Positions 11,256 to 23,150 of a stretch of DNA of 64,000 nucleotides are shown in pieces. The DNA lies in contig NC_083571.1 of NCBI RefSeq assembly GCF_027579695.1, forward strand, positions 49,400,390-49,464,389, written 5' to 3'. The translations under genes were made by a program, and so were the position numbers. Every line of letters begins with the position of its first letter. Position 1 is the first letter of the stretch. The notes under the pieces were generated by a model that worked only from the letters and a program-made list of their open reading frames with translations, did not search any database and was not told where the DNA came from. This stretch comes from Neoarius graeffei (taxonomy: Eukaryota; Chordata; Actinopteri; Siluriformes; Ariidae).

Positions 11256-11624
11256 GGCGGCACGGTGGTGTAGTGGTTAGCGCTGTCGCCTCACAGCAAG
11301 AAGGTCCTGGGTTCGAGCCCCGGGGCTGGCGAGGGCCTTTCTGTGTGGAGTTTGCATGTTCTCCCCGTGTCCGCGTGGGTTTCCTCCGGGTGCTCCGGTT
11401 TCCCCCACAGTCCAAAGACATGCAGGTTAGGTTAACTGGTGACTCTAAATTGACCGTAGGTGTGAATGGGAGTGTGAATGGTTGTCTGTCTATGTGTCAG
11501 CCCTGTGATGACCTGGCGACTTGTCCAGGGTGTACCCCGCCTTTCGCCCGTAGTCAGCTGGGATAGGCTCCAGCTTGCCTGCGACCCTGTAGAAGGATAA
11601 AGCGGCTAGAGATAATGAGATGAG
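11256..11624 (+). repeat. Mermaid-type SINE, ATGAG tail
   Basis: Full-length copy with a 12-bp target duplication ATTATTTTTTCC (11,244-11,255 and 11,625-11,636). It is the innermost layer of the right-hand nest. Confidence 0.95.
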
Positions 11625-11801
11625 ATTATTTTTTCCCCTCTTCAGTATTATTTGATATTTTGTTTTTAATAATAAAAAATATGAGAATGATTATGTTCAC
11701 TGTATTGTTAATATTATTAGTGTTTTATTATTTATTGTTAATATTTAATTTAATGTTAATTTATTATTTATTGTTAATATTATTAGTGTATTATTAGTGT
11801 A

Positions 11802-12064
11802 ATTATTATTGTTATTATTATGTATTCAATTATTTATTTGGCATGTGGTGCTTTTTGTATTGTCTAGAACATACATAAGATGAGCATATTATAGCAGCAA
11901 AATAGAAGCACAATCATTTGAATGCAGCAAAACTTTTGCTGCATTCAAATGATTGTGCTTCTATTTTGCTGCTATAATATGCTCATCTTATGTATGTTCT
12001 AGACAATACAAAAAGCACCACATGCCAAATAAATAATTGAATACATAATAATAACAATAATAAT
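11802..12064. repeat. Near-perfect palindrome, arms about 131 bp
   Basis: The two arms mirror each other around a single central base at about 11,933 (AATGCAGCAAAA / TTTTGCTGCATT) and stay matched out to the AATAAT-rich flanks. Such a structure would extrude as a cruciform. It may be real or an assembly/chimera artefact. Confidence 0.9.
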
Positions 12065-13255
12065 AAATGCTTCCAATGTTATAGTGTTGTTTGTATTTGG
12101 TTGCATTCACTGCATGAATATATTTGATTGACAATTTGACTGACAGTGTTTTGGCATATTTAACATTTATCCTCCAAAATAAATCAACTGTTTTGGTTTA
12201 AGATTGTGCAAGCCTTCAAATTTTCTCACTGAACATTTCTCCTTCACATTTTTCACCTGTAGGCATGTGACAAGATTTAACATGATATTGCTCAACCTAC
12301 CTCTGTAAAGTCAGCGAACAACTTATTAAAATGCACCAGAATTCAGCAAATAACATGTATGATAATAAAAAACTTCTGGGGGAGGACCCCCAGACCCCCC
12401 ACTAATCATTTCCTTCAAACCAATGTACAACAACCTGTACAATCTGTTACATTGGCCAACCAATCTACATTCAAACTGCCATAATGTGTAGGGGGGCACT
12501 ATAAGACACACATAGGCCTACAACACACAGATAAGGTGTATATCTCTGTGCAATATGATATGGTTATCAAATTAGAGGGTTATTTTCCAAAAAGTATATT
12601 GGGGCAGGGTGGCGGGGGCAGGGGCGGGTACGAGGCAGAGCCCCCCCACATAACCAATCCCAATTTAACCCCTGGGCACGGGTGTTGATAAAGCGCAACT
12701 GCCCTGGTAATATGCCACATGATTTTCCCGGACTAAAGCCTTCGGGGCCATGGTTTTGTGGTTGGCGCAGTTAATTGTTTGAAACACGTTGTCAGACCGC
12801 CATCACTACTACATGAAAAATATTACTATATCACTACTATATCACTACTATATGAAAAATATTTGCCCCCTTGCGATTTCTAATTGCCCCCTTAGTAAAC
12901 TGTTCCTGGCGCTGGGCCTGCCGCATGAAGAATCACTTCATGGAATTCTGAAGAAGATCTTTTGGATTATTGTTCGAACTTGGAAAACTTTGCAACGCAA
13001 ACTTGGAAACAAAGGCCGCTGGACGCGCGAAGACGCGGAAGACCAAACTATTTGAATCAAAGGAACTTCGGAGGTATGATGGATTTAAATTACCTGAACT
13101 GTCAGATTTAAACCCACAAAAACTGCTTTTTTGAATACCTTTTTTGGATTAACTTTTGAGAGTTGGATTACGGAGTATTTTTTTTTTGAGCTCCACCTTT
13201 GTTTGAATTGACGGCTGTGGAAGAAACGCCATTATTCTTTTGAAATTTAGCCTAC

Positions 13256-16200
13256 GTGCTTGAAAGACATTTTTTGTTGAAACCTAGTGGACGATTTGGA
13301 TTAGTTATTTTTATTGAAATGAAAAATTGCTTGTTTGCAACTGAAATGGCGTTGGATTCTGATAAAGAAACCTTGAACATTGAGGACACGTCAGCAAAGT
13401 TGCGCTCTTCCCGACAGGGCAAAACGTCTCATCTGACGAGAAGAATGAACATTGTGAACACGTTAATGGCTGATGGAGAATGTATAGGTGAGGTTAAAGA
13501 AAATATGAACAAGTTTACTGTGCAATTGGAGGAGTTTAAGACATTGCACGCCTCGTACCAGCAGACATTAAATGCAAAGGACAAGAGTGACGACACGAAA
13601 TCTTGGTATGGCCCGAGAATGGAAGAGATTAACGTTTTTATTTCCAACGTGTCAAAGTGGATCTCTTCAGCTGAAAGTTGCGCAGATTGTTTGCATGTTG
13701 CAATGTTTTCAAAGTTGCAAACAGCTGCTGTCCCTGATGAAGATGACAGAGCTTCGGTAACATCAATGCGTAGCCATGCATCAATGCGCAGTCAATCCTC
13801 AGTATCCTCTGCAAGGTCGGCGCGCATTTGTGCTGAAACTGAAAGGGCAGCATTACTGGCAAAGGCCGCAGCCCTGGAGAAAAGGCACAGTATTGAAAAC
13901 GAAGAAGCTCAATTACAACTGCAGAAAGAACAACTAAGGAAACAGAAAGAAACACTTGAAATGGAAGCAGAACTGAATGCTAATTCAGCCAAAATTCAGT
14001 ACTTTAGAGATGCAGAAGTAAAACTGTCTGGTAGCAGTGCAGGAGATGCCATGAATGAATATCTTGAGGAACACCTCTTTGTAAGGCCCAAAGAAAACGT
14101 TACAGTTCAGTTCCCATTTACGCCTGTTGCAGCTAGACCAGCAGACAGAACACGACACAACACAACACAAATTGCTCATACAGCCATTGGTAGTCATGGG
14201 CTACATGGGCCAGCACTTTGCACTCCCTTTCCTCAAACCCCGTTACCGAGAAGAGGAAACCAGGGCTCTGATGATATCGGGAGAATTCTAGAAAGACAAA
14301 ATCAGTTAACCAGTCTGCTCATAAAGCAACAATTATTAACAACTTTGCCAAAAGGAAATATTGAAACATTTGATGGAAACATTTTACAGTATAAGTCATT
14401 CATTCACTGGTTTGACCACATTATAGAATTTAAAACAGACAATTACCATGACAGACTGCTGTTCCTCATTCAGTACACCAGGGGGAAGGCACAAGAACTC
14501 GTCAAAAGTTGTCAGCTCATAGATGATGCCAGCACAGGATACATAAAAGCTAGAGAGCTGCTAGAAATACACTATGGTAATGAGTACAGGATTTCATGTG
14601 CTTATATTGAAAAGGCACTCTCATGGCCAGCAATCAAATCTGAAGATGTCAAAGCGCTGCAGGACTTTGCATTGTTTTTGAGTTGCTGTAACGCTATGGA
14701 GAATGTGGAATATATGGAGGAACTGGATACAATCTCTAATATGAAAAACATAGTGTTAAAACTACCATACAAATGGAGAGAAAGATGGCGTGTTAAAGCC
14801 TGCAAGATTCAAGAACAAAACATCAGAGTCAGAATGAAGGACTTAGTTGACTTTATTGAAAAGCAAGCCACCATTGTGTCTGACCCAGTGTTCGGTGACA
14901 TCCAAGAATCAAGCACCAAGATGAAATCAAAAACATCAGTGAGCCCGCCGGCAAAAGGAAGCTTTGCCACCAATGTGGATGTTACACTATCACAATCTGT
15001 TGCAGTACCATCAGCTACCACATGTCTGTTTTGCACTGGTCAGCATGACCTGGGGACATGTTCCCAGTTTACTACACAGTCACACAGGGACAAAATCACG
15101 TTCCTTAAGCAGAATGGAATCTGTTTCGGATGCCTGACCAAAGCTGGTCACATTAGTAAAGACTGCGCACAGCGCCTTATGCGCTCAATTTGTGACAAGC
15201 GGCACCCCAGTGCTTTACACATCAGTGCAAAAGCACCACAGTCACGACAACAGACAGTGGTGAGTACCATAAAGGCTTCATCTAATGGCATGGATGAGCA
15301 TGCTGGGGCCGGTAGCACACAAAAGGCCTCCAACTGTGCCATGTCTATTGTACCTGTGCAGGTGAAATGTTCAAAGGGTAGCAGAATCATCAATACATAT
15401 GCCTTCTTAGACTCTGGCAGCTCTGCAACATTCTGCACAGAAAAACTCATGCACAAATTGAACATCCCTGGAAAAAAGGCCAACATACTGTTAAAAACAA
15501 TGAATCAAGAAACACTTGTGGATACTTACCTTGTGAAAGGACTGGAGGTCAGTGCTTTAGATGAGAGCAACTGCATCGCACTCCCAGAAGCATACACTCA
15601 GACCTCCATGCCTGTGGATACAAAAAACATTCCTAAAACAGAGGAACTAACAAAGTGGACTTACCTGAAAGAAGTGCGAATTTCAACACTGAATACTGAT
15701 GTGGAGCTATTGACTGGGAACAATGCTCCTAAGGCCATAGAACCATGGAACATAATCAACAGCCAAGGAGATGGACCATACGCAGTGAAAACCCTATTGG
15801 GGTGGGTTATCAATGGTCCCCTAGAAGCCACTCCCATTGCAGACGTTGGTGAGTGTCTTACTCTGAATGTAAACAGAATATCTGTTGAAAAGTTAGAACA
15901 GTTGCTTGTACAGCAGTACAATCATGATTTTAATGAGACATTGGATGACAATGTCAATGGAAAACCAAAGATTTCTTAAAATGGCTGAACAGTCAGTCAA
16001 ACTGCAAAGTGGACATTACAGCTTAGACTTACCATTCAGGAGTGACCGTCCAGTCATGCCCAACAACTAGTAGGTTGCAGAACAGCATCTAATAGGCCTT
16101 AAAAAGAAATTTGAAAGAAATGAACAATTCAGAGTTGATTACACAGAATTCATGGAGGATGTAATACACAAAGGACATGCAGAGGTGGTACCACAAGCTG

Positions 16201-19036
16201 AAGTCCAACGAGCGGATGGCAAAGTGTGGTACATACCCTACCATGAAGTTTTCCATCTAAAGAAAGGCACCATCAGAGTGGTTTTTGACTGTGGCGCCAC
16301 ATTCCATGGAACATCTCTCAATGCTGCACTCCTTCAAGGCCCAGATCTGATGAGCACGCTCATTGGTGTGCTCACAAGATTCAGATAACACCCAATAGCC
16401 TTGATGGCTGACATTAAGTCAATGTTTCACCAAGTCAGAGCGTCCAGAGGTGATGTTGACTTCTTACGTTTTCTGTGGTGGCCTAAAGGTGACGTACTGT
16501 ATCTCTGCTCCCTATTGAATACTGCATGACTGTGCATATCTTTGGTGCAGTGTCCTCTCCAAGCTGTGCAAATTTTGCACTGAGACAGACAGCTAAAGAC
16601 AACAGAGGCACTTGTAGTCCAGAGGTGGTGAGCACAATTGAAACAAACTTTTATGTTGACGACTGTTTGAAGTCTGTTGAAATAGAAGCGCAAGCAGTGG
16701 AGCTGATGAGAGACCTTACCCGTGTCTGCCACAAGGGAGGATTTCACCTGACCAAATGGGTGAGTAACAGCCGCACTGTAGGTACTTGCACATATCCCAA
16801 AAGAAGATAGAGCCACTGAAATGAAAGAGCTGGATTTGGACAGAGATAAACTGCCATTAGAAAGAGCATTAGGCCTGTTATGGTGTGTGGAAAGTGACAT
16901 GTTCACATTTAACATCTCCATCCCAGACAAAGCACCCACACGGAGAAACATTCTATCAATGGTCAGTTCCATATACGACCCACTTGGTTTCTTGTCTCCT
17001 CTAACTCTACCTGCCAAGTTGCTCCTGCAGGATCTTTGCAGACAGAAGTGCAGCTGGGACCATCCAATACCTCATGCTTCTGCAGAGAGATGGAGAAGAT
17101 GGGTGACCGGTCTGGAGGAGCTGAAAGACTTCAGTGTGGTGCGCTGTGTGAAGCCAAGTGAAGTTGGAGCATCTGTGGAGGCTGAACTTCATCACTTCTC
17201 AGACACAAGTGAACAAGGCTATGGAACAGTGAGCTACCTGCGTCTTCATTCAGGAACACACACTATGCATGTCGCCTTTATGCTTGGCAAGGCCAGGGTG
17301 GCGGCATTGAAGCAGATGATCATACCTCGCATGGAGCTGGTGGAGGCTGTCTTGGCAGTGAGAGTGGGCATGATGCTCAGAAGAGAACTGGAGATGAAGC
17401 TCAACAGCTCAACATTCTGGACAGACAGCCAGTCAGTGCTGAAATACATTGGAAATGAACATACAAGATTTCGCACATTTGTGGCCAATAGGATTGCTGT
17501 TGTTAAAGAAAATACAGATGTCTCACAATGGAGATATATTGGAACAAAACTGAATCCAGCTGATGTTGCAAGCAGAGGAGTGAAGGTGGACACCTTTGTG
17601 AAAAGTAGTGAATGGCTCAACGGACCAGACTTCCTATGGATGTCAGAGAGTGAGTGGCCACAGGATCCTTTGTAGTCACCGTCACTTTCTGAAGATGATG
17701 TTGAGGTTCAGCCATATGCAGTGCTGCAATACAGCAGTGTGACAGTCCCACATGGCAGCTGCTGCAACATTATTCAAGCTGGAACAAGTTGAAGAGAGCT
17801 GTGGTGTGGTATCTGAAGCTGAAAGATTTCCTTATATTCAAAATGAAGCGAAAAAAGCAGTTGCAGCATGTTGTCTCCCCCCAGACATGGAGCCAAAGCA
17901 AGACCCTGGATGATGAGAAGAAGGCTTTTAAGAAGAGACTGGGTGGACAGTGCATTTCCTTGGATGACCTGTGGAGGGCAGAGAAGTCCATTATTGTGTT
18001 CTGTCAACACCAGAGGTACCCAGAGGAAATTGCAAGGCTGCAAAAACCTGCTTCTGACAATGGTCTGAGCCAAAAGAGCACCATCTACAAGCTGGACCCT
18101 GTGCTGGAAGATGGAGTTTTGAGGGTAGGAGGAAGACTGAAGAGGGCAGCGATGCCTGATGAGGCCAAGCGTCCAATGATACTTCCCAAAGACCTTCTTG
18201 TCTCCACGCTTATTCTTCGACACATCCATGAGCAACTTGGACATGCTGGAAGAAATCATGTGCTCTCTCAGCTCAGAAAAAGATATTGGATAGTGAATGC
18301 CAACTCAGCTGCTCGCAAAGTCCTGTCAAAATGTGTAATCTGCAGGCGTGTGAGAGGGAAGAGAGGTGAACAGAAGATGGCTGACCTGCCAAAAGAAAGA
18401 CTTGAAGCTGATCTTTCACCTTTCAGCAATGTTGGTGTTGACTACTTTGGCCCTTTTGAAACTAGAAGAGGAAGAAGTCTCATCAAGTGCTATGGTGTCA
18501 TATTCACCTGCATGTCAAGCAGAGCTGTGTATCTAGAGATGGCTCATGCATTGGATACAGACTCCTGCATCAACGCCCTACGACAGTTCACCAGCAGGAG
18601 AGGTCAGGTGACACACATCTGCTCTGACAACAGAACCAATCTTGTAGGAGCCAAGAAAGAGCTGCAAAATGCCATCTCAGCCTGGAACTCTGAGAAGATC
18701 CACAATGCAATGCTCCAGAAAGACATCCAGTGGTCCTTCAATCCACCTGCAGCCTCACCTGCAGCCTTCGGTGATGTGTATACCATCATAGACCATGGCA
18801 TGGGGTGCATGGAAAGGAAAGAACAATGAATGGACATTGCTAGAACGAAGGAACCTGGAACCGTTTGAATAGTTTGTTTCTTTATTTTTGTATAACTGAT
18901 TGTAACTAATAAATCACCATTATACTTTATTTTCGTTTCCTGGACTATTTCCACGAGTCGAGTGATCACACCGAATCCCAGATGTAATGCTCAAACAAAT
19001 GCCAATGGGACTCACAAACATCACGGTTTTGAGCTT
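13256..19036 (+). mobile_element. BEL/Pao LTR retrotransposon, broken fossil
   Basis: The family is BEL/Pao. Parts in order: a long gag-like region with a coiled-coil, serine-rich stretch and DUF1759-like segment, then Cys-rich zinc-knuckle motifs and an aspartic-protease site (LDSGSSATFC), then worn reverse transcriptase, RNase H and integrase regions, then an AT-rich stretch with AATAAA that may belong to the 3' LTR. It is broken in several places, roughly half a dozen, and its LTRs were not recognised as a matching pair. It lies inside a family-E Tc1, and a SINE and a hAT sit in its presumed 5' flank, so it is middle-aged: younger than that Tc1 and older than those insertions. Confidence 0.85.
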
Positions 19037-20503
19037 ACAGGTCATTAACATGACTGGGTATAAAAAGAGCATCTTGGAGTGGCAGCAGCTCTCAGAAGTA
19101 AAGATGGGAAGAGGATCACCAATCCCCCTAATTCTGCGCTGACAAATAGTGGAGCAATATCAGAAAGGAGTTCGACAGTGTAAAATTGCAAAGAGTTTGA
19201 ACATATCATCATTTACAGTGCATAGTATCATCAAAAGATTCAGAGAATCTGGAAGAATCTCTGTGCATAAGGGTCAAGGCCGGAAAACCATACTGGATGC
19301 CCGTGATCTTTGGGCCCTTAGACGGCACTGCATCACATACAGGCATGCTTCTGTATTGGAAATCACAAAATGGGCTCAGGAATATTTCCAGAGAACATTA
19401 TCTGTGAACACAATTCACTGTGCCATTCGCCGTTGCCAGCTAAAACTCTATAGTTCAAAGAAGAAGCCGTATCTAAATATGATCCAGAAGCGCAGACGTC
19501 TTCTCTGGGCCAAGGCTCATTTAAAATGGACTGTGGCAAAATGGAAAACTGTTCTGTGGTCAGACAAATCAAAATTTGAAGTTCTTTATGGAAATCAAGG
19601 ATGCCGTGTCATTCGGACTAAAGAGGAGAAGGATGACCCAAGTTCTTATCAGCACTCAGTTCAGAAGCCTGCATCTCTGATGGTATGGGGTTGCATTAGT
19701 GTGTGTGGTATGGGCAGCTTACGCATCTGGAAAGACACCATCAATGCTGAAAGGTATATCCAGGTTCGAGAGCATCATAATGATCCCATCCAGACGACGT
19801 CTCTTTCAGGGAAGACCTTGCATTTTCCAACATGACAATGCCAAACCACATACTGCATCAATTACAGCATCATGGCTGCATAGAAGAAGGGTCCGGGTAC
19901 TGAACTGGCCAGCCTGCAGTCCATATCTTTCATCCATAGAAAACATTTGGCGCATCATAAAACGGAAGATACGACAAAAAAGACCTAAGACAGTTGAGCA
20001 ACTAGAATCCTACATTAGACAAGAATGAGTTAACATTCCTATCCCTAAACTTGAGCAACTTGTCTCCTCAGTCCCCAGACATTTACAGACTGTTGTAAAG
20101 AGAAAAGGGGATGTCTCACAGTGGTAAACATGGCCTTGTCCCAACTTTTTTGAGATGTGTTATTGTCATTAAATTTAAAATCACCTAATTTTTCTCTTTA
20201 AATGATACATTTTCTCAGTTTAAACATTTGATATGTCATCTATGTTCTATTCTGAATAAAATATGGAATTTTGAAACTTCCACATCATTGCATTCCGTTT
20301 TTATTTACAATTTATACTTTGTCCCAACTTTTTTGGAATCGGGGTTGTACAACTCGATTTCATGGAATGTTAAATATCTCCCCATCTTTGAACATCCCAC
20401 AGAGAAACCCAGACTAGTGATAAATAACAAACACCTGTTTTTATTTTTCCCAATCCATTTCAATTCCAGAGGGTTGGAAGGGGTATACTTCTGCAAAGCA
20501 TTG

Positions 20504-20959
20504 AATAACAGTACAATCTAAATGCCATACCACACTACCTGCATTTTATTTTTAATTATTTAATCAGTTATAAAAGACTGGCAGACTTTATCGATCCGCT
20601 TTAAATTAAATGTCTCGAATACATACATCTCGTTCCATATAAATAATACAGGAAACTGTAATGTAACTACGACAGATGATTGCAGAAGCACATCTTATGT
20701 AAATACATGTATCAGCAGTTTCATCTTATCTGAGTACACATCTCGATATCAGGTCTCTCTTAGGTGTCACAGGGTGGAGGGGAATTACATTTGTGTGAAT
20801 TGCTGATCTTGCAGTAAGATTTTCTTCCTGATTGTGACTGGATGTGCATACTGACTACAGGAACACATTTTAAAGCGCAATTTTATATAGAAGACATGAA
20901 AAGTCCAGTTTAATTTGTATGTGAGAACGATCAAATTATAAATTGATTTTAACCCATCT
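20504..20959. other. Non-coding, nothing recognised
   Basis: AT-rich sequence follows the end of the family-C Tc1. I see no open frame with family resemblance and no repeat shared with the rest of the window. Confidence 0.4.
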
Positions 20960-21145
20960 GATTCCAGTACCCTTGTGCACAAAGTGAGCTCCATGAATAC
21001 ATGGTTTGGCAAGGTTGGACTGAAATAACCTGAGTGGCCTGCACAGAATCCTGGCCTCAACCAAACTAACCGCTATAACTGTTCCTGTAAAGTCAAGTGT
21101 GAGTGTTATGGTTAGGTGTCCACAAACTTTTGGCCATATCATATA
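20960..21145. repeat. Tc1-like terminal fragment (family K)
   Basis: The stretch ends in GTGTCCACAAACTTTTGGCC followed by ATAT, the typical terminus of a common fish Tc1-like family. Only this end remains. Confidence 0.4.
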
Positions 21146-21219
21146 TGGTCAGAGTACAGTATATGGAATTGTATTAGAGACATTTAACATGAAGTGGGGC
21201 CATCTTTGTTTGTCAAATC

Positions 21220-21550
21220 CATCATCCATCCATTATCTATACCGTTTATCCATCAGGATCCCAGCTGACTTCAGGTGAGAGGCAGAGTTCACCCTGGGCA
21301 GGTCGCCAATCTATTGCAGGGCTAATACAGAGACGAACAACCGTTCACACTCAGGTTCAATTTAGAGTAGCCATTTGACTTGATCAGCAATGTCTTTGGA
21401 CTGTGGGAGGGAATCTGGATGAAACCCACACAGGCACGAGGAGAACATGCAAACTCCACACAGAAAGGTCCGAGTCAGCCATAAGGTTTGAACTCAGAAC
21501 CTTCTTGCTGTGAAGCAACAGTACTAACCACTGCGCCACCGTGCCGCTCT
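21220..21550 (-). repeat. Mermaid-type SINE, old diverged copy
   Basis: Reverse-oriented, full-length but diverged, with GGAT-type tail and target duplication GTTTGTCAAATC / GTTTATCAAATC (21,208-21,219 and 21,551-21,562). Confidence 0.85.
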
Positions 21551-21870
21551 GTTTATCAAATCAGATAACATAATTCTTTACTAATGTAAGATTTCTAAAC
21601 AGCTGCTTATTTACTGGAATTATTCAGAAGTAATCTCAGTCATTATTAGCTATCGGTTATTGTAATGTCTGAAAATAAGAAAGGATACAAGTTCTGGTGC
21701 TAGATGCATTTTGATGGATTTATTTAGGCAAATCTATGAATTGTTATCATTGTCTTTAGTGGGATCTAAATGCATGCAGGTAGTGTTAGAAATAATCAAT
21801 AATCTATATATAGAACAAGAACTAAAACAGGACTGTAATGCTACATAGAAATAGCAGGGTAGATTATACA

Positions 21871-21980
21871 GGCATACTATGGTGCAGTGGTTAGTACTGC
21901 TACCTCACAGTAAGAAGGTTCTGGGTTTGAACCTCACAGCCACGGGGGCCCTTTCTGTGTGGAGTTTGCATGTTCTCCCT
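21871..21980 (+). repeat. Mermaid-type SINE, 3'-truncated
   Basis: Only the tRNA-like head and the first body segment (to TTTGCATGTTCTCCCT) are present. The remainder is missing and no target duplication is evident. Confidence 0.8.
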
Positions 21981-22239
21981 GTACTATTGAATTACATAGT
22001 GTAATGTATTTTGCATCAGTACACTGCTGCATTGTCTTGTGACAGTGATACCAATAATGAGATATGCATCACAGTTACGAATCCATATTTATTCCTTTTT
22101 TTGACACTGCATACCATGTGCCAGAAACAACACCATGACATTTATTATGGTGTGACTCTGCTGGGTGTCTGGTGGACAGCAGTGAACCAGCGCTTTCACT
22201 TTACATCATTACTATGTAGTTACCATCCAATATCAAACT

Positions 22240-22625
22240 TATGGCAAACAGTTGTCTGGTTCTATCTTTCACATCCACGTGCTTTGACATGCATGCAGCA
22301 CCATTATGACTAATTACCATGCACCTGTTCCTGATTAGAGTGCAATCACAGCACATACATATAAGGACTCTCAGTAACACACAGACTTTGTGAAGTATAT
22401 GCTCTGTACCCTGTGTCTGATATTACCAAGCTTTGTATTTTGTGTTGCTTTTCTGGTTTTGACCCTGTTTGTGTTTTTGGACTGTGAGTATGGTATTACC
22501 TGATATCCTTTCTGTGCCTCACTCAACCACTGCCTGTTTTTCGACTCTGCCTTTGTCAGTGTTTTGGCTCTGATTGCTAGCCTGTTTTCAATAAAACTCT
22601 TCTTGCACTTACATCCATCTATCAG
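22240..22625 (+). mobile_element. Possible solo LTR fragment
   Basis: A TATAAGG at about 22,361 is followed by CT-rich sequence with repeated CCTGTTT motifs and CAATAAAACTCTTC near 22,590. This is the U3-R-U5 layout seen in LTRs of fish Ty3/gypsy-like elements. No internal region and no paired copy are present, so the call is tentative and the element is a relic. Confidence 0.3.
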
Positions 22626-23146
22626 AAACTGTCAACTGTCCAACAAGCTAGTGGACTAATAAAACTGTGTTAACTAGTTTTATATGAAACTGTCATGAAT
22701 ATTTTCCATATAATGTGTTAGTAAGTAATCCCACATTATTTTTGAAAAAAGCAAATTAAAAATAAACACTGAAAAAACCCATCTATCTTATGTAAATAAA
22801 GATATAAATTTCATGGTGGTTAAGTGTTTTTGAGATACACTGCCGTGCACTTATGATCAGGTTCCCTGTGGTGGTACACGTGCATACACCATATGGTCGC
22901 AAAAACCATCAAAAATCATCATATTCTCTTAAGTACAGAGCTCCACTATGAAGAAGGAATCTGTGACAATTGTTAAAAGTTGAAAACATTAACTACAGTG
23001 TTTGGAGTACATGTCACAACAACAACAACAACAACAATTTGAAAAAGTACAACTCTAAAGCAATCTATGCAGTAGCTACACATAGGATAGGTGTAATTAT
23101 AAGCATGAGGAATATAAGTATAAATCAGAAAATTTCCTATTTCTTC
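22626..23146. other. Upstream/intron sequence of TRIM-1
   Basis: No frame or repeat is recognised apart from a short CAA-type run at 23,020-23,036. If TRIM-1 has an untranslated first exon, as its splice site suggests, this is intron. Confidence 0.4.
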
Positions 23147-23150
23147 AGGA

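Larger units (their letters stand above)
10643..12674. mobile_element. Non-autonomous hAT element, 2.03 kb, with palindrome and SINE
   Basis: The ends are CAGGGGTTAAATTGGG and CCCAATTTAACCCCTG, a perfect 16-bp inverted repeat. An exact 8-bp duplication GGCACGGG flanks it (10,635-10,642 and 12,675-12,682). Inside are a SINE (11,256-11,624), AT-rich repeats (about 11,640-11,830) and a near-perfect palindrome (11,802-12,064). No transposase was recognised. Confidence 0.9.
9773..13255. other. Probable 5' flank of the LTR element, with SINE and hAT inside
   Basis: After removal of the SINE (10,165-10,542) and the hAT (10,643-12,674), about 1.1 kb of sequence without homology to the Tc1 remains between the Tc1 break and the gag-like region. 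It is presumably 5' LTR and leader of the BEL/Pao element. I could not match it to sequence at the element's other end, so LTRs are not demonstrated. No host gene is seen. Confidence 0.4.
9130..20347 (+). mobile_element. Tc1-like element (family E), split by about 9.6 kb
   Basis: The left end CAACCCCGATGCCAAAA starts after TA 9,128-9,129. The right end reads TTTTGGAATCGGGGTTG before TA 20,348-20,349. The 5' piece runs to about 9,405 and the rest starts at about 19,039 (GGTCATTAACATGACTGGG). Transposase coding runs from 19,149 to about 20,110 on the + strand with a frameshift near 19,770. It shows the HTH start, [13 protein letters not shown], and [10 protein letters not shown]. The canonical SPDLSPIEN is here SPYLSSIEN. 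An LTR retrotransposon with a SINE and a hAT fills the gap. Confidence 0.85.
8638..20372. mobile_element. Unclassified repeat with DUF3504/Crypton-like ORF start, split by Tc1
   Basis: The repeat pieces are 8,638-9,129 and 20,348-20,372. A second copy is at 43,256-43,758. Both share CACATTCACTGGATATGAGC, an ATG with MVARFAEPTKDEIKTLLKN (8,745 onward; [12 protein letters not shown] in the other copy), AT-rich filler, and an end with ATCAGCTCATGTACAAC. The peptide resembles the start of fish tyrosine-recombinase-type (DUF3504, Crypton) proteins. That link is from memory and weak. Both copies lack the rest of the protein. A Tc1 inserted at the TA of CATGTACAACT, as the intact second copy proves. 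Confidence 0.5.
1459..20503. mobile_element. Ancient Tc1-like element (family C), split into distant pieces
   Basis: A Tc1-type terminus starts after a TA at 1,457-1,458 (CAGTGCTGTGCATAAG). Collinear internal pieces of the same element appear at about 8,010-8,121 and 8,477-8,640 (the segment with CATGAAGACCAAGGAGC), then at about 20,373-20,420 (CTTTGAACATCCCACAG), and a worn end with TTCTGCAAAGCATTG at 20,503. The gaps are filled by nested elements listed separately. Most of the transposase region is lost. The order of the pieces follows Tc1-family sequence that I remember; no full copy is in the window for comparison. Confidence 0.6.
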
